This document shows positions 36,441 through 46,303 of a stretch of 64,000 bases of DNA, piece by piece. How positions within the stretch are numbered: position 1 is the first letter of the stretch; every line of letters starts with the position of its first letter. Source of the DNA: Heterorhizobium halophytocola (GTDB lineage Bacteria; Pseudomonadota; Alphaproteobacteria; Rhizobiales; Rhizobiaceae). The notes under the pieces are model-generated. The model saw nothing but the letters and a program-made list of their open reading frames with translations. It was not told the origin of the DNA and ran no database searches. The stretch lies in the NCBI RefSeq assembly GCF_017873095.1, contig NZ_JAGGJU010000011.1, positions 182,417-246,416 on the forward strand, read 5' to 3'. The translations under genes and the position numbers were made by a program.

Positions 36441-38066
36441 ATGTCCCTTGTCTTGCGCATGGTGAATTCCGGCACCCTCCCCGGCGGGCGCACGGTCATT
36501 CCGATGGTCAACGGTGCCCTGACGGTCGGGCGTGGCGAAGAAAACGATCTCGCTTTGCCCGACCCGGACCGCCAGCTTTCCAAGCGCCATTGCGTGTTCG
36601 AGGAACGCAATGGCGACTATGTCATCGTCGACGTTTCCACCAACGGCACGTTTCTCAACTACGGCGCCGAGCGCCTCGGCAACATTCCGACGCCGCTCAA
36701 TCATGGTGACGTGATCCAGCTCGGTTCCTTCGAACTGGTCGTCGAGATCGACACCGGCGCGCCAGACCCACGCGTCGCCCAACCGCTGCCGCCGGCTGCA
36801 GATACCCTGGCCTCGCCGGATCGTCCGCTGACCGGGCTCGACCCGGCGGAGCTCAGCGATCCGCTCAGCGGCCCGGGCGAACCCTGGGATGATTTCCTCG
36901 GTGAACTGCCCGGCGCCTCGACGCAGCAGACCGAACAGGCGCTCTGGAACAATCCCGGCATTCCCGCAGATCCGCTGGCAGGCGACCCGCTGGCCGCGGC
37001 CCCTTCGGCAGGTGATCCCTTCGCCGCCGATGCCTTTGCCGCCGATCCCTTTGCCCCCGATCCCTTTGCAGGAGAGCCGCTGGCACCCGGCCTCGACTTC
37101 GACGACATGCCGCTTGCGTCGTCCGGCGGCGCCAGCGTCTCCGACCATACGCCGACGGCACAGGATCATTTCTCGGCACCCTCGGTGCAGTCCTCGGCAA
37201 TCCCGGACGACTGGGACGACCTGTTCAAGCCGACCACGCCGGATCCCGTGCCGATGCCGACCGAGCCCGTTGCCGCCACCCCGGCTCCGCCTGTCGCCGC
37301 CGCCCCGCAGCCTCAGCCGGCGCAGCCCGCACCGTTCGAGCCGCTGGAACCTCTGGATCCGCTGGAACCGGCCGAGGATTTGGCGCCCGCGCGGCCCGCG
37401 CCGGCGCCGATCATAGCTGCCCCACAGCCCCCTGCTCCGGTCCAGCCGGTGGCACCTGTGCCCTCTGCCGCTGCGCCGGGCGGTCAGCTGGACGCTGCCG
37501 CCCGCGCCTTCTTCGCTGCGGCCGGTGTCGGCCATCTGGACGTCCCGGCCGCCGAGTTGGAGGAGACCATGGCACGCATGGGGCGTGTCTTCGCCGCCAT
37601 GATCACCGGCATGCGCGAGATCCTGATGACCCGTGCCTCGATCAAGAGCGAGATGCGGATGAACCGCACGATGATCACCAGCGGCGGCAACAATCCGCTG
37701 AAGTTCTCGATCAGCCCGGAACAGGCGATCGAGGCAATGATCCGGCCCTCCGTGCGCGGCTATCTCGACGCGGAAACTGCAGCCGCCCAGGCGCTCACCG
37801 ACATCCGCGCGCACGAGGTCGCGATGATGACCGGCATGGAAGCGGCGCTGAAGAACCTGCTCAAGCGGCTCGGTCCGGACCAGCTGTCGGCCCGGATCGA
37901 ATCCGGCTCGACGCTCGGCGGCCTGCTGGGCGGCAAGAAGGCCCGCTACTGGGAAGCCTACGAGAAGATGTACGCCCAGATCGCGAAGGAGACCGAAGAC
38001 GACTTCCAGTCGAATTTCGGCCGCGAATTCGCCCGGGCCTACGAAGAACAACTGCAAAAGCTCTGA
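36441..38066 (+). CDS. tagH: T6SS FHA-domain protein TagH (ImpI/Fha)
   Basis: The protein is 541 residues. The N-terminal FHA domain (about 1-95) has the phosphothreonine-binding motifs GRGEENDL, SKRHC and STNGTFLN. A long Pro/Ala/Asp-rich linker (about 105-345) with repeats of the DPFA type follows, then the C-terminal TagH/ImpI domain (FAAAGVGHLDVPAAELEETM, then EQLQKL at the end). FHA proteins receive the PpkA signal and promote T6SS assembly. It starts five bases after the PAAR gene. Confidence 0.93.
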   Translation: MSLVLRMVNSGTLPGGRTVIPMVNGALTVGRGEENDLALPDPDRQLSKRHCVFEERNGDYVIVDVSTNGTFLNYGAERLGNIPTPLNHGDVIQLGSFELVVEIDTGAPDPRVAQPLPPAADTLASPDRPLTGLDPAELSDPLSGPGEPWDDFLGELPGASTQQTEQALWNNPGIPADPLAGDPLAAAPSAGDPFAADAFAADPFAPDPFAGEPLAPGLDFDDMPLASSGGASVSDHTPTAQDHFSAPSVQSSAIPDDWDDLFKPTTPDPVPMPTEPVAATPAPPVAAAPQPQPAQPAPFEPLEPLDPLEPAEDLAPARPAPAPIIAAPQPPAPVQPVAPVPSAAAPGGQLDAAARAFFAAAGVGHLDVPAAELEETMARMGRVFAAMITGMREILMTRASIKSEMRMNRTMITSGGNNPLKFSISPEQAIEAMIRPSVRGYLDAETAAAQALTDIRAHEVAMMTGMEAALKNLLKRLGPDQLSARIESGSTLGGLLGGKKARYWEAYEKMYAQIAKETEDDFQSNFGREFARAYEEQLQKL

Positions 38067-38078
38067 AAGGACAACACC

Positions 38079-38516
38079 ATGCGTTTCAAACTTGCAATGC
38101 TCGCCGCCCTGGGCGCCCTGACACTGACCGGTTGCGCGGCTTCGGGCCCTGCCCCGACCTCCGTCAAGCTGGACATCGCCGGTACCGCCAACATGAACGG
38201 CGGCGCGCCGGCCAAGATCAAGGTCTACTACCTTGCCTCCACCGGCACCTTCCGCTCCTCGGACTTCTTCCAGGTCTTCAACACGCCGGAAGCGACGCTC
38301 GGTCCGGACCTGATCGCCGTCGACGAATTCCAGCTTTCGCCCGGCCGCACCGTGACCGACAGCCGCAACTTCCCGACAGCACCGGGTGCGATCGGCGTCG
38401 TCGCCGCCTTCCGCGATATCGACAGCGCCAAGTTCCTCGATGTCCGCCAGCTGGCGCCCAATACCGCCAACACCGTGCGCGTGGTCGTGTCGGGCAAGTC
38501 GGTCTCGATCCGATGA
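38079..38516 (+). CDS. tssJ: T6SS outer-membrane lipoprotein TssJ
   Basis: The protein is 145 residues. A lipoprotein signal ends in the lipobox LTGC, with Cys19 as the lipidation site. The mature part (KIKVYYLASTGTFRSSDFFQ) has the beta-sandwich pattern of TssJ. TssJ anchors the TssL-TssM complex to the outer membrane. Several rhizobial T6SS loci were long annotated without TssJ, so its presence is worth noting. Confidence 0.9.
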   Translation: MRFKLAMLAALGALTLTGCAASGPAPTSVKLDIAGTANMNGGAPAKIKVYYLASTGTFRSSDFFQVFNTPEATLGPDLIAVDEFQLSPGRTVTDSRNFPTAPGAIGVVAAFRDIDSAKFLDVRQLAPNTANTVRVVVSGKSVSIR

Positions 38517-38541
38517 ACTGCAGTGCGGCAAAAGGAGTGAT

Positions 38542-39882
38542 GTGAGCGTGTCCTGGGAAAACAAGGTCGTCTGGCAGGAGGGGTTGTTTCTTCAACCCCA
38601 CCACCTCCAGCAACATGATCGTTATGTCGAGGCGCTGGTGGCCGGCGTGGCCTCCAGTGTCGCGCCCTATGCCTGGGGCGTTCGCGAGCTGACGCTCGAC
38701 GACGAACTCCTCAAACTCGGCAAGATCGCGGTGAAGTCCTGCACCGGGATCACCCCGGACGGCGCGACCTTCCGCATTCCCCTTACCGAGGATCACCCTG
38801 CCGCGCTGGACGCGCCTGCAAGCGTCAAGAACACCGTCGTCTACCTGGCGATCCCGATCCGTCGCCAGGGCGCGGCCGAGATCGACATGTCCGGCGCACC
38901 GCAGTCTGCCGCGCGGTTCCGGCCTGCCGAGATCGAAGTGACCGATACCATGGGTCGCGACGGCCGCGCCGTGCGCATGGCGATCGGCAAGCTCCGGCTG
39001 CAATTCGCGCTCGATCTCGACGACCTCTCCGATCAGCTCGTCATTCCAATCGCCCGCATCATCGAAGTGCGCCAGGACCGCGAGATCGTGCTCGACCGTG
39101 CCTTCATTCCGGCCTGCACCGATGCCCGCGCTGCACCGCCGCTACACGGTTTCCTGCGCGAACTCGAAGGCCTCCTGAGCCACCGCGCCGAAGCGCTTGC
39201 CGGCCGGCTCAACCAGAATGGCGCGGCCAAGGGCGTGGCGGAAATCTCCGACTTCCTGCTGCTGATTTCGGTCAACCGGGCGCTGCCGACGGTGCGCCAT
39301 CTGCTGGCCGTCGAGAATGCCCACCCGCATATCATCTACCAGCTGCTCGTCAGCCTCGCCGGCGAGCTTGCAACCTTCATGACGCCGGAAAAATTGTCGC
39401 CGCAATTCCCGGCCTATCGGCATGACGACCTGACAAATGTCTTCCAGCCGGTGTTTCGCGCCCTGCGCCAGCATCTGAGTGCCGTGCTGGAGCAGAATGC
39501 CGTCTCGATCCCGATCGAGCAGCGCAAATACGGCGTGTCGGTTGCGATGGTCACCGACAAACGGCTGCTGACATCGGCGACCTTCGTGCTGGCCGCCAAG
39601 GCCAGCGTGCCGCCGGAAAGCGTGCGCCGTCACTTTCCGACCCAGGCCAAGCTCGGCCCGGTGGAGGAAATCCGCCAGCTCGTCAATTCGGCCCTGCCAG
39701 GCATTGCCCTTCGCCCGCTTCCCGTGGCGCCGCGGCAGATCCCCTACCATTCCGGCGTCGTCTATTTCGAACTGGACCGCGCCAGTCCGTACTGGAAGCA
39801 GATGACGACCTCCGGGGGCCTCGCCGTGCATGTCTCTGGCGATTTCCCTGATCTCGAACTGGAACTCTGGGCCATTCGCTGA
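38542..39882 (+). CDS. tssK: T6SS baseplate protein TssK (ImpJ)
   Basis: The protein is about 446 residues. The family signature opens it: SWENKVVWQEGLFLQPHHLQQ. TssK links the baseplate to the membrane complex. The start is a GTG; 38542 and 38548 are both possible, with AAAGGAG at 38531-38537 lying four or ten bases upstream. An ATG at 38540 is out of frame and hits a stop at once. The upstream open frame overlaps tssJ and is not real. Confidence 0.93.
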   Translation: MSVSWENKVVWQEGLFLQPHHLQQHDRYVEALVAGVASSVAPYAWGVRELTLDDELLKLGKIAVKSCTGITPDGATFRIPLTEDHPAALDAPASVKNTVVYLAIPIRRQGAAEIDMSGAPQSAARFRPAEIEVTDTMGRDGRAVRMAIGKLRLQFALDLDDLSDQLVIPIARIIEVRQDREIVLDRAFIPACTDARAAPPLHGFLRELEGLLSHRAEALAGRLNQNGAAKGVAEISDFLLLISVNRALPTVRHLLAVENAHPHIIYQLLVSLAGELATFMTPEKLSPQFPAYRHDDLTNVFQPVFRALRQHLSAVLEQNAVSIPIEQRKYGVSVAMVTDKRLLTSATFVLAAKASVPPESVRRHFPTQAKLGPVEEIRQLVNSALPGIALRPLPVAPRQIPYHSGVVYFELDRASPYWKQMTTSGGLAVHVSGDFPDLELELWAIR

Positions 39883-39907
39883 GCCCGGCCCCGCTTAGGA
39901 GCGACAG

Positions 39908-41290
39908 ATGAACCGCGACGATCCCTTTGCCGAACCGTTCGATACGGACAAGACGGTCATACGGCCGAATCCGGCGGGCCGCCGTCCCACGGCCCCAACG
40001 CCGACACCGCCGCAAGCTGGTATGCAGCCGCAGGCCGCCGCCTCCCCGCCGTCATCGGCAGCTGCGCAGGCTGCCGCCGCACCGGTGGTGGCGGTCGGCT
40101 CGGCGGCGACCGGCATGAACCCGCTCAATGCCTGCGCTTCGACGCTGTTTTCCCTGGTGGCGCGCATTCGCAACCGGGCACAGCATTCCGACCCGGCGGC
40201 CCTGCGCGAAAGCGTGGTCGCCGAGATCCGTGCCTTCGGCGACGCGGCCCAGCAGGCCGGCATTCCGGTACAAACCGTGCGGGCTGCCCGCTATGCGATC
40301 TGCGCCACCATCGACGATGTGGTGCTCAACACGCCCTGGGGCGGCCAGAGCATCTGGACGCAGCGCAGCATGGTCGGCACCCTCCACAAGGAGACCCTTG
40401 GCGGCGACCGCTTCTTCGATCTGCTTTCCGGGCTTGAAAAGGCGCCGTCGCAAAATCTCGACTTGCTGGAATTCCTCTATGTCTGCCTCAGCCTCGGCTT
40501 CGAGGGACGCCTGCGCGTGGCGCCGCGCGGATCCGAGAAACATTTGGAAATCCGGGACGGCCTGGCCCGCCTGATCCGTACCCATCGCGGCAATGTCGAT
40601 CCCAGTCTTTCGCCGCACTGGAAGGGTTCGGGCATCGCCTACAAGCTGCTGTCGGTCTGGACGCCGGTATGGATCATTGCCGGCGTGGCGCTGGCCGGCA
40701 TCTGCCTGCTGTTCTTCGGCTTCTCCTTTGCCCTCAGTGGCGATACCAAACGCCTGAGCGGCCAGATCGCGGCGCTCGACGTCAACGGCCCGATCGAGCT
40801 GGCACGGCCCGCGCCGCCGCCGCCGCCCGCACCGCCGGCGCCAAAACAGGTGTCTACCGTCGAGACGGTCTCCGCCTTCCTCCAGCCGGAGATCGACGAG
40901 GGCCTTGTGACGGTCGACAGCCTTGGCAACACGCTGACCATCCGGATCGCCGGAAACAGCATGTTCCCGTCTGCCTCGGACCAGCTCGAGCCGCGCTTCG
41001 AGGACATCATGGATCGGGTTGCCAAGGCGCTCGACAACGAGGACGGGCGCATCATCGTTGCCGGTCACTCGGACAATATCCCGATCCAGACAGCGCGCTT
41101 CCCGTCCAACCTGGCACTGTCGCTGGCCCGGGCGAAATCCGTGATGGACCGCATCTCCGCCTCGCTCAGCGACAAGAGCCGCATCACCGCAGAGGGCCGG
41201 GCCGACAAGGAACCGATCGCCTCCAACGACACGCCCGAGGGGCGCGCCAAGAACCGCCGCATCGAAGTCATTCTAGTGAAGGCAGGCTGA
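39908..41290 (+). CDS. tssL: T6SS membrane protein TssL with OmpA-like C-terminus (ImpK/DotU)
   Basis: The protein is 460 residues. A Pro/Ala-rich cytoplasmic tail (1-70) leads to the DotU domain (about 75-255), one membrane segment (about 255-280, WIIAGVALAGICLLFFGF), and an OmpA/MotB-type peptidoglycan-binding domain (about 345-460, with AGHSDNIPI and NRRIEVIL). The fused OmpA domain is the 'evolved' TssL form that fixes the complex to the cell wall. It lies in the standard K-L-M order. Confidence 0.94.
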   Translation: MNRDDPFAEPFDTDKTVIRPNPAGRRPTAPTPTPPQAGMQPQAAASPPSSAAAQAAAAPVVAVGSAATGMNPLNACASTLFSLVARIRNRAQHSDPAALRESVVAEIRAFGDAAQQAGIPVQTVRAARYAICATIDDVVLNTPWGGQSIWTQRSMVGTLHKETLGGDRFFDLLSGLEKAPSQNLDLLEFLYVCLSLGFEGRLRVAPRGSEKHLEIRDGLARLIRTHRGNVDPSLSPHWKGSGIAYKLLSVWTPVWIIAGVALAGICLLFFGFSFALSGDTKRLSGQIAALDVNGPIELARPAPPPPPAPPAPKQVSTVETVSAFLQPEIDEGLVTVDSLGNTLTIRIAGNSMFPSASDQLEPRFEDIMDRVAKALDNEDGRIIVAGHSDNIPIQTARFPSNLALSLARAKSVMDRISASLSDKSRITAEGRADKEPIASNDTPEGRAKNRRIEVILVKAG

Positions 41291-41293
41291 GCC

Positions 41294-44200
41294 ATGATCC
41301 GCACCATTCGAAACCGTATCTTGAACCCCATAGGGGTGCTGATCCTGTTCAGCCTGATGCTGGCGGTAGCGCTCTGGCTTCTCGGTCCGCTGCTGGCGAT
41401 CGGCAATGTGCGTCCCTTCGACCGCGAAAGCCACCGGCTGATCGCCATCGCCGCGATCGCCGCGCTGACGACTATCGCCATTCTGGTCATGCTGCTGCGC
41501 CGCCGTTCGCGCGACAAGCAGATGACCGAGGCGATCACGGCGGCGAACACCGCCAGCACCAATACCGGCGATGAGGCGGTGGAAGCCGAACTCGGCGAAA
41601 TCCGCAAGCGGATGACCGAGGCGCTGGCCTTCCTGCGCAAGTCCAAGCTCGGCGGCCGTTTCGGCTCCCGCTATCTCTACCAGCTGCCCTGGTACATCAT
41701 CATCGGACCGCCGGGATCCGGCAAGACGACGGCGATCGTCAATTCCGGCCTGCAGTTTCCGCTGGCAGAGCACATGGGCAAGACCGCCGTCGGCGGCGTC
41801 GGCGGCACGCGCAACTGCGACTGGTGGTTTACCAACGAGGCCGTGCTGCTGGATACCGCCGGCCGCTACACGACCCAGGACAGCAACAGTACGGCGGATG
41901 CCAAGGCCTGGACCGGCTTCCTCGACATGCTGAAGAAGCATCGCCGCCGGCAGCCGGTCAACGGGGCCATGGTGGCCATCAGCCTGTCGGACCTGTCGCT
42001 GCTGGACGAGCAGACCCGCCGTGCGCATGCCCGCTCCATCCGCACCCGTCTGCAGGAACTGCGCGAGCGGCTCGGTGTCCGGTTTCCGGTCTATGTGCTC
42101 TTCACCAAGGCCGACCTGATCGCCGGCTTCCAGGAATTCTACGACAATCTGGGCGCCGAGGAGCGCGAGCAGGTCTGGGGCTTCACCCTGCCTTACGAGA
42201 AGGGTTCCCGCGACGCCAACCCGCTCGCCGCCTTCAACGCGGAATTCGACGCCCTGCTGGCCCAGCTCTCCAACCGCAGCCTGGAACGGATGCAGGCCGA
42301 GATCGACTACCAGCGCCGCAGCCTGATTGCCGGTTTCCCCGCGCAGATCGCCTCGCTGCGCGGCGTCGCCGAAAGCTTCCTTGGCGACATCTTCCATGAC
42401 AACCGCTACGAGGACAGCCAGTTCCTGCGCGGCGTCTACCTCACCTCCGGCACTCAGGAAGGCACCCCGATCGACCGTCTGATGATGGGTATGGCCCGCA
42501 CCTTCGGCATCGGCCGTCAGGCGATCGGCACCGGCCGCGGCCAGGGACGCAGCTACTTCCTGACCCGCCTGCTGAACGGCGTGATTTTCCCGGAAGCCGG
42601 CCTTGTCTCGGCCGACGATGCCGTCGAGCAACGCTATCGCTGGATCAAATGGGGTGCGGTCGCCTGCGGCGTGCTGAGCCTTGCTGCGGCAACAACGATC
42701 TGGACGACCAGTTTCCTCGGCAATGTCGACCTCATCTCCAATGCGAGCGCGCAGGTCGGCTCGTTCAAGACAGTCTCCAACGACATCCCGCGCAGCCCGA
42801 TCGCCGACGCCAATCTCCCGCCGATCGTGCCGGCTCTCAACCTCCTGCGCGACCTGCCCGGCAACCCGGCCGCCAGCGACCCAGAGCCGCCGGTCGAGCT
42901 GACCTTCGGCCTCTACCAGGGCGATGCCGTGGGAACCGAGTCCGCACAGGCCTATCGCGGCGCGCTCAACACCATGCTGCTGCCGCGCATGCTGTTTCGC
43001 ATCGAAGAGCAGATGCAGGCCAATATCAACAACCCCGATTTCCTGTTCGAGGCTCTCAAGGTCTATCTGATGCTCGGCCTGGAGGCACCGATGGATGCCA
43101 CCGCTGTCAAGCAATGGGCGCAGGTCGACTGGGCCCTCACCTTCCCCGGTCAGGACCAGTTGCAGAGTGACCTTCTCGGCCATCTCGACGAAATGCTGAA
43201 CCAGCCGATGCGGCGGGTCACGCTGAACGGCCCGCTGGTCGATCAGATCCAGGCGCTGCTGGCCGAAACGCCGCTTGCCGAACGGGTCTACCAAAGCATC
43301 GTCAAGGCGCCGGCGGCCCGCGCCCTGCCCGAATTCCGGGTGACCGAAGCCGGCGGTCCCGCCGCCTCGCGCGTGCTGCTGCGTCCCTCGGGCAAGCCGC
43401 TCAGCGCCGGCGTCGAAGGCGTCTACACCTACAAGGGCTTCCACAGCTACTTCCTGCCGCAGCTCGCCACGGTCGCCGACCGCGTCAAGGAGGAAAACCT
43501 GGTGCTCGGTCCGCGGGCCGAAGAGGTGACGCCGGCAACACTCGACCGGCTCGGCCGGGACGTGCTGGCGCTCTACGAGAACGACTATGTCAACCACTAT
43601 GACCAGCTTCTGGCCGATATCGACATCATCCCGATGGAGAGCCTGGGCCAGGCAAGCCAGGTCATCAACATCCTATCCGGCCCGACCTCGCCGATCCGCA
43701 ACATCGTGAAGGCGGTCTCCACGGAGACCAAGCTGACCGTATTGCCGCAGGCAAAGGCCGTCGCCGGAAGCGCCGCCTCGGCCGCCACCGACTTCGCCAA
43801 GGATGAGGTGACTGACCGATTGGACGCCGACGGCCGGGCCATCGCCGAGGCGCTGGGTTCCGCCTTCTCCGGTGCCAATGTCGCCGGTGGTGCGCCCAAG
43901 ACCGCCCCCGGCCAGTTCGTCGAGGACCGCTTCGCCGCCTTGCAACAGCTCGCCGATGCGGCCGATGGCGCGCAGTCGGGGCTCGACGAGCTCATCCAGC
44001 GCATGGGTGACGTCTTCGACGAACTCAACCGCCTCTCGCTCGGCCAGAACTCCGGTGCCGGCATTGTCGGACAGAAGGCCAATGCCGTCGGCGAACTGGA
44101 AGCCCGCATCGCGCGGCTGCCCAACCCGCTGCAGCGCTGGACGACGCAGGTCGTCGCCGGCTCGTCGGGGGCTGCCGTCGGCGGCGCCCGGGCCGATCTC

Positions 44201-44890
44201 AACGCGAAGTGGCAGGCGCAGGTCCTGCCCTTCTGCAAGCAGGCGATCGACGGTCGCTATCCGTTCAGCCGTCAGGCCAAGTCCGATGTCGCGCTGCAGG
44301 ATTTCGGCAAGCTCTTCGCGCCGAGCGGGCTGATCGACAAGTTCTTCAACGAGAACCTCGCCCCCTTCGTCGATACCACCTCCAATCCATGGCGGCTGAA
44401 GCGGGTGAACGGGGTCGATATCGGCATATCCGACGCCGTCATCGGTCAGTTCCAGAAAGCCTCGCAGATCCGCGACAGCTTCTTTCTCGGGCCCGGCCTG
44501 CCCTCGGTCACCTTCGACGTGACACCGGTGGCACTCGATCCCTCGGTCGAACAGGTGACCGTTGATATCGAGGGCCAGCCCGTCACCTACGCCCATGGAC
44601 CACCCGAGGTCACGCCGCTGACCTGGCCTGGCCAGGCGGGCGGGCGCACGCGGGTTGCCTTCTCTCCGCCGCGCGGCGATGTCGAGAACAGCATCCAGAA
44701 GGACGGTCCATGGGGCTGGTTCCGGCTGCTCGACACGGCCGAACTGCGCCGCACCAATGTCTCGGACCGCAACCGGGTGATCTTCAACCTCGGCGGACGG
44801 ATCGCCATCTTCCAGCTGCGTGCCGGCTCCGCGTTGAACCCGTTCACCGCTTCGGCGCTCGGCAGCTTCTCGTGCCCGAGTTCGCTATGA
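41294..44890 (+). CDS. tssM: T6SS inner-membrane protein TssM (IcmF/ImpL)
   Basis: This 1,198-residue protein has two N-terminal membrane segments (about 14-35 and 48-68), a cytoplasmic NTPase-like domain with intact Walker A GPPGSGKTT (near 137), a third membrane segment (about 453-475), and a large periplasmic C-terminal region that meets TssJ. Its TGA overlaps the tagF ATG. Confidence 0.95.
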   Translation: MIRTIRNRILNPIGVLILFSLMLAVALWLLGPLLAIGNVRPFDRESHRLIAIAAIAALTTIAILVMLLRRRSRDKQMTEAITAANTASTNTGDEAVEAELGEIRKRMTEALAFLRKSKLGGRFGSRYLYQLPWYIIIGPPGSGKTTAIVNSGLQFPLAEHMGKTAVGGVGGTRNCDWWFTNEAVLLDTAGRYTTQDSNSTADAKAWTGFLDMLKKHRRRQPVNGAMVAISLSDLSLLDEQTRRAHARSIRTRLQELRERLGVRFPVYVLFTKADLIAGFQEFYDNLGAEEREQVWGFTLPYEKGSRDANPLAAFNAEFDALLAQLSNRSLERMQAEIDYQRRSLIAGFPAQIASLRGVAESFLGDIFHDNRYEDSQFLRGVYLTSGTQEGTPIDRLMMGMARTFGIGRQAIGTGRGQGRSYFLTRLLNGVIFPEAGLVSADDAVEQRYRWIKWGAVACGVLSLAAATTIWTTSFLGNVDLISNASAQVGSFKTVSNDIPRSPIADANLPPIVPALNLLRDLPGNPAASDPEPPVELTFGLYQGDAVGTESAQAYRGALNTMLLPRMLFRIEEQMQANINNPDFLFEALKVYLMLGLEAPMDATAVKQWAQVDWALTFPGQDQLQSDLLGHLDEMLNQPMRRVTLNGPLVDQIQALLAETPLAERVYQSIVKAPAARALPEFRVTEAGGPAASRVLLRPSGKPLSAGVEGVYTYKGFHSYFLPQLATVADRVKEENLVLGPRAEEVTPATLDRLGRDVLALYENDYVNHYDQLLADIDIIPMESLGQASQVINILSGPTSPIRNIVKAVSTETKLTVLPQAKAVAGSAASAATDFAKDEVTDRLDADGRAIAEALGSAFSGANVAGGAPKTAPGQFVEDRFAALQQLADAADGAQSGLDELIQRMGDVFDELNRLSLGQNSGAGIVGQKANAVGELEARIARLPNPLQRWTTQVVAGSSGAAVGGARADLNAKWQAQVLPFCKQAIDGRYPFSRQAKSDVALQDFGKLFAPSGLIDKFFNENLAPFVDTTSNPWRLKRVNGVDIGISDAVIGQFQKASQIRDSFFLGPGLPSVTFDVTPVALDPSVEQVTVDIEGQPVTYAHGPPEVTPLTWPGQAGGRTRVAFSPPRGDVENSIQKDGPWGWFRLLDTAELRRTNVSDRNRVIFNLGGRIAIFQLRAGSALNPFTASALGSFSCPSSL

Positions 44891-45567
44891 TGGCACCCGG
44901 CCTCGCCTATGGCTGGTACGGCAAGGTGCCCTGTGTCGGCGACTTCGTCCGCCAGGGTCTCTCGCCCCACTTCATCGGGGCGTGGGACACGTGGCTGCAG
45001 GAGCTGCTGGTCGCAGGGCGCAAGGCGGAGGGCGAGCGCTGGCGGGACTGTTACCTGACAGCGCCGATCTGGCGCTTCGCGCTCTCGGCCGGCACATGCG
45101 GCCCGCGGACCGCCGTCGGCATCATGATGCCGAGCGTCGACCGTGTCGGCCGTCAGTTTCCGCTCTGCATCGCGATCGAGGTCGATGCGCCTGCCTGGAT
45201 CGCCTACCAGGCCGTCGAGCCATCCTTTGCCGCACTCGAGGAAGCGGCGCTGGCAATGCTGGAGGACGATGCGCCGCTTTCACTTCTGGAAGGGGCGCTG
45301 GCAAAGATCGCGCCGCCGCTCCTCCCCACCCAGCCGCATATGACCCGGATGGGCACGGCGACGGCCCTGGTCGGCGAGGGCACACCGGCACAGGCGCTGG
45401 CAGGACTGGCCGCCGCGGCGCCGGCAACCCTCTGGGTCGCCGCCCTCGACGGCGTCAACCGCGTGCTGCTGACCCCGCAAATGCCCAGTGGATCCGAGGG
45501 TGCGCGCACCCTTTTCGACGCAAACGCCGCTCTCTGGAGCCCCGACGCCCAGGAAAATCGAGAGTAA
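44887..45567 (+). CDS. tagF: T6SS post-translational repressor TagF (ImpM)
   Basis: The protein is 226 residues, with the TagF signature GLAYGWYGKVPCVGDFVRQG and FLSPHF-like LSPHFIGAWDTWLQ near the start. TagF holds T6SS off, usually through the FHA protein, and acts beside the PpkA/PppA pathway. The ATG at 44887 overlaps the tssM stop (ATGA). A second in-frame ATG follows immediately at 44890. Confidence 0.92.
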   Translation: MMAPGLAYGWYGKVPCVGDFVRQGLSPHFIGAWDTWLQELLVAGRKAEGERWRDCYLTAPIWRFALSAGTCGPRTAVGIMMPSVDRVGRQFPLCIAIEVDAPAWIAYQAVEPSFAALEEAALAMLEDDAPLSLLEGALAKIAPPLLPTQPHMTRMGTATALVGEGTPAQALAGLAAAAPATLWVAALDGVNRVLLTPQMPSGSEGARTLFDANAALWSPDAQENRE

Positions 45568-45571
45568 AGAG

Positions 45572-46300
45572 ATGACCCCATCGTCCATCACTGCCCGCAA
45601 GCGCCACAGCGCCTGCACCCATGTCGGCCTGGTCCGCAAGATGAACGAGGATTCGATCCTTGTGCGTCCCGAACTCGACCTCTGGGCCGTATCCGACGGC
45701 ATGGGCGGACATGCCGGCGGGGACTACGCCAGCCAGGCGGTGGTCGATGCCCTGGCCAGGCTGTCGCCCGACCTCCAGCCCGCGGAAGTGATGCACGAAG
45801 CCCGCAACGCCCTGCAGGCGGCGCATCTGCAGATCGCCACCGAAACCGCCCGGCGGGGCGCCGGCATGATCGGCGCCACCGTCGTGCTGCTGGTCCTCGC
45901 GGACGAACATTTCATGTGCCTGTGGGCGGGCGACAGCCGTCTCTACCGCTTGCGGGACGGGGCAATCGAGATGATCAGCACCGACCATTCGGTGGTCGGC
46001 GAACTCGTCGAGCAGGGCTATATCAGCTGGGAAGAGGCAGAGACCCATCCGCGCGCCAACGAGATCACCCGTGCCGTCGGCGTCGGCGACGACCTCGAGA
46101 TCGACAAGCGCCGTGGCACGATCCAGCCGGGTGACCGCTTCCTGCTCTGCTCCGACGGCCTGTCGCGATATGCCGGCGCCGACGTGCTCCATCGGCTGCT
46201 GAGCGAGCGCCCGATCGAGACCGTGGCCGATGACCTGTTGCAGGTAGCCCTTGCGGGTGAAGCCTCGGACAATATTTCCGTCATTGTCGTGGACGTGTGA
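45572..46300 (+). CDS. pppA: PP2C-family protein phosphatase PppA of the T6SS
   Basis: This 242-residue PP2C domain protein has the metal-binding motifs NEDSILV, AVSDGMGGHAGG, LWAGDSRLYRL, CSDGL and SDNISVIVV, all intact. It should remove phosphate from the FHA protein and so oppose PpkA (15687), closing the control loop at the other end of the locus. It starts four bases after tagF. Confidence 0.93.
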   Translation: MTPSSITARKRHSACTHVGLVRKMNEDSILVRPELDLWAVSDGMGGHAGGDYASQAVVDALARLSPDLQPAEVMHEARNALQAAHLQIATETARRGAGMIGATVVLLVLADEHFMCLWAGDSRLYRLRDGAIEMISTDHSVVGELVEQGYISWEEAETHPRANEITRAVGVGDDLEIDKRRGTIQPGDRFLLCSDGLSRYAGADVLHRLLSERPIETVADDLLQVALAGEASDNISVIVVDV

Positions 46301-46303
46301 TCC

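Noticed and set aside
33183..38564. A 1,793-codon open frame on the minus strand, antisense to vgrG, PAAR, tagH and tssJ.
   Set aside because: It is a shadow frame typical of G+C-rich coding DNA; the translation has no domain and the + strand carries six clear T6SS genes over the same span.
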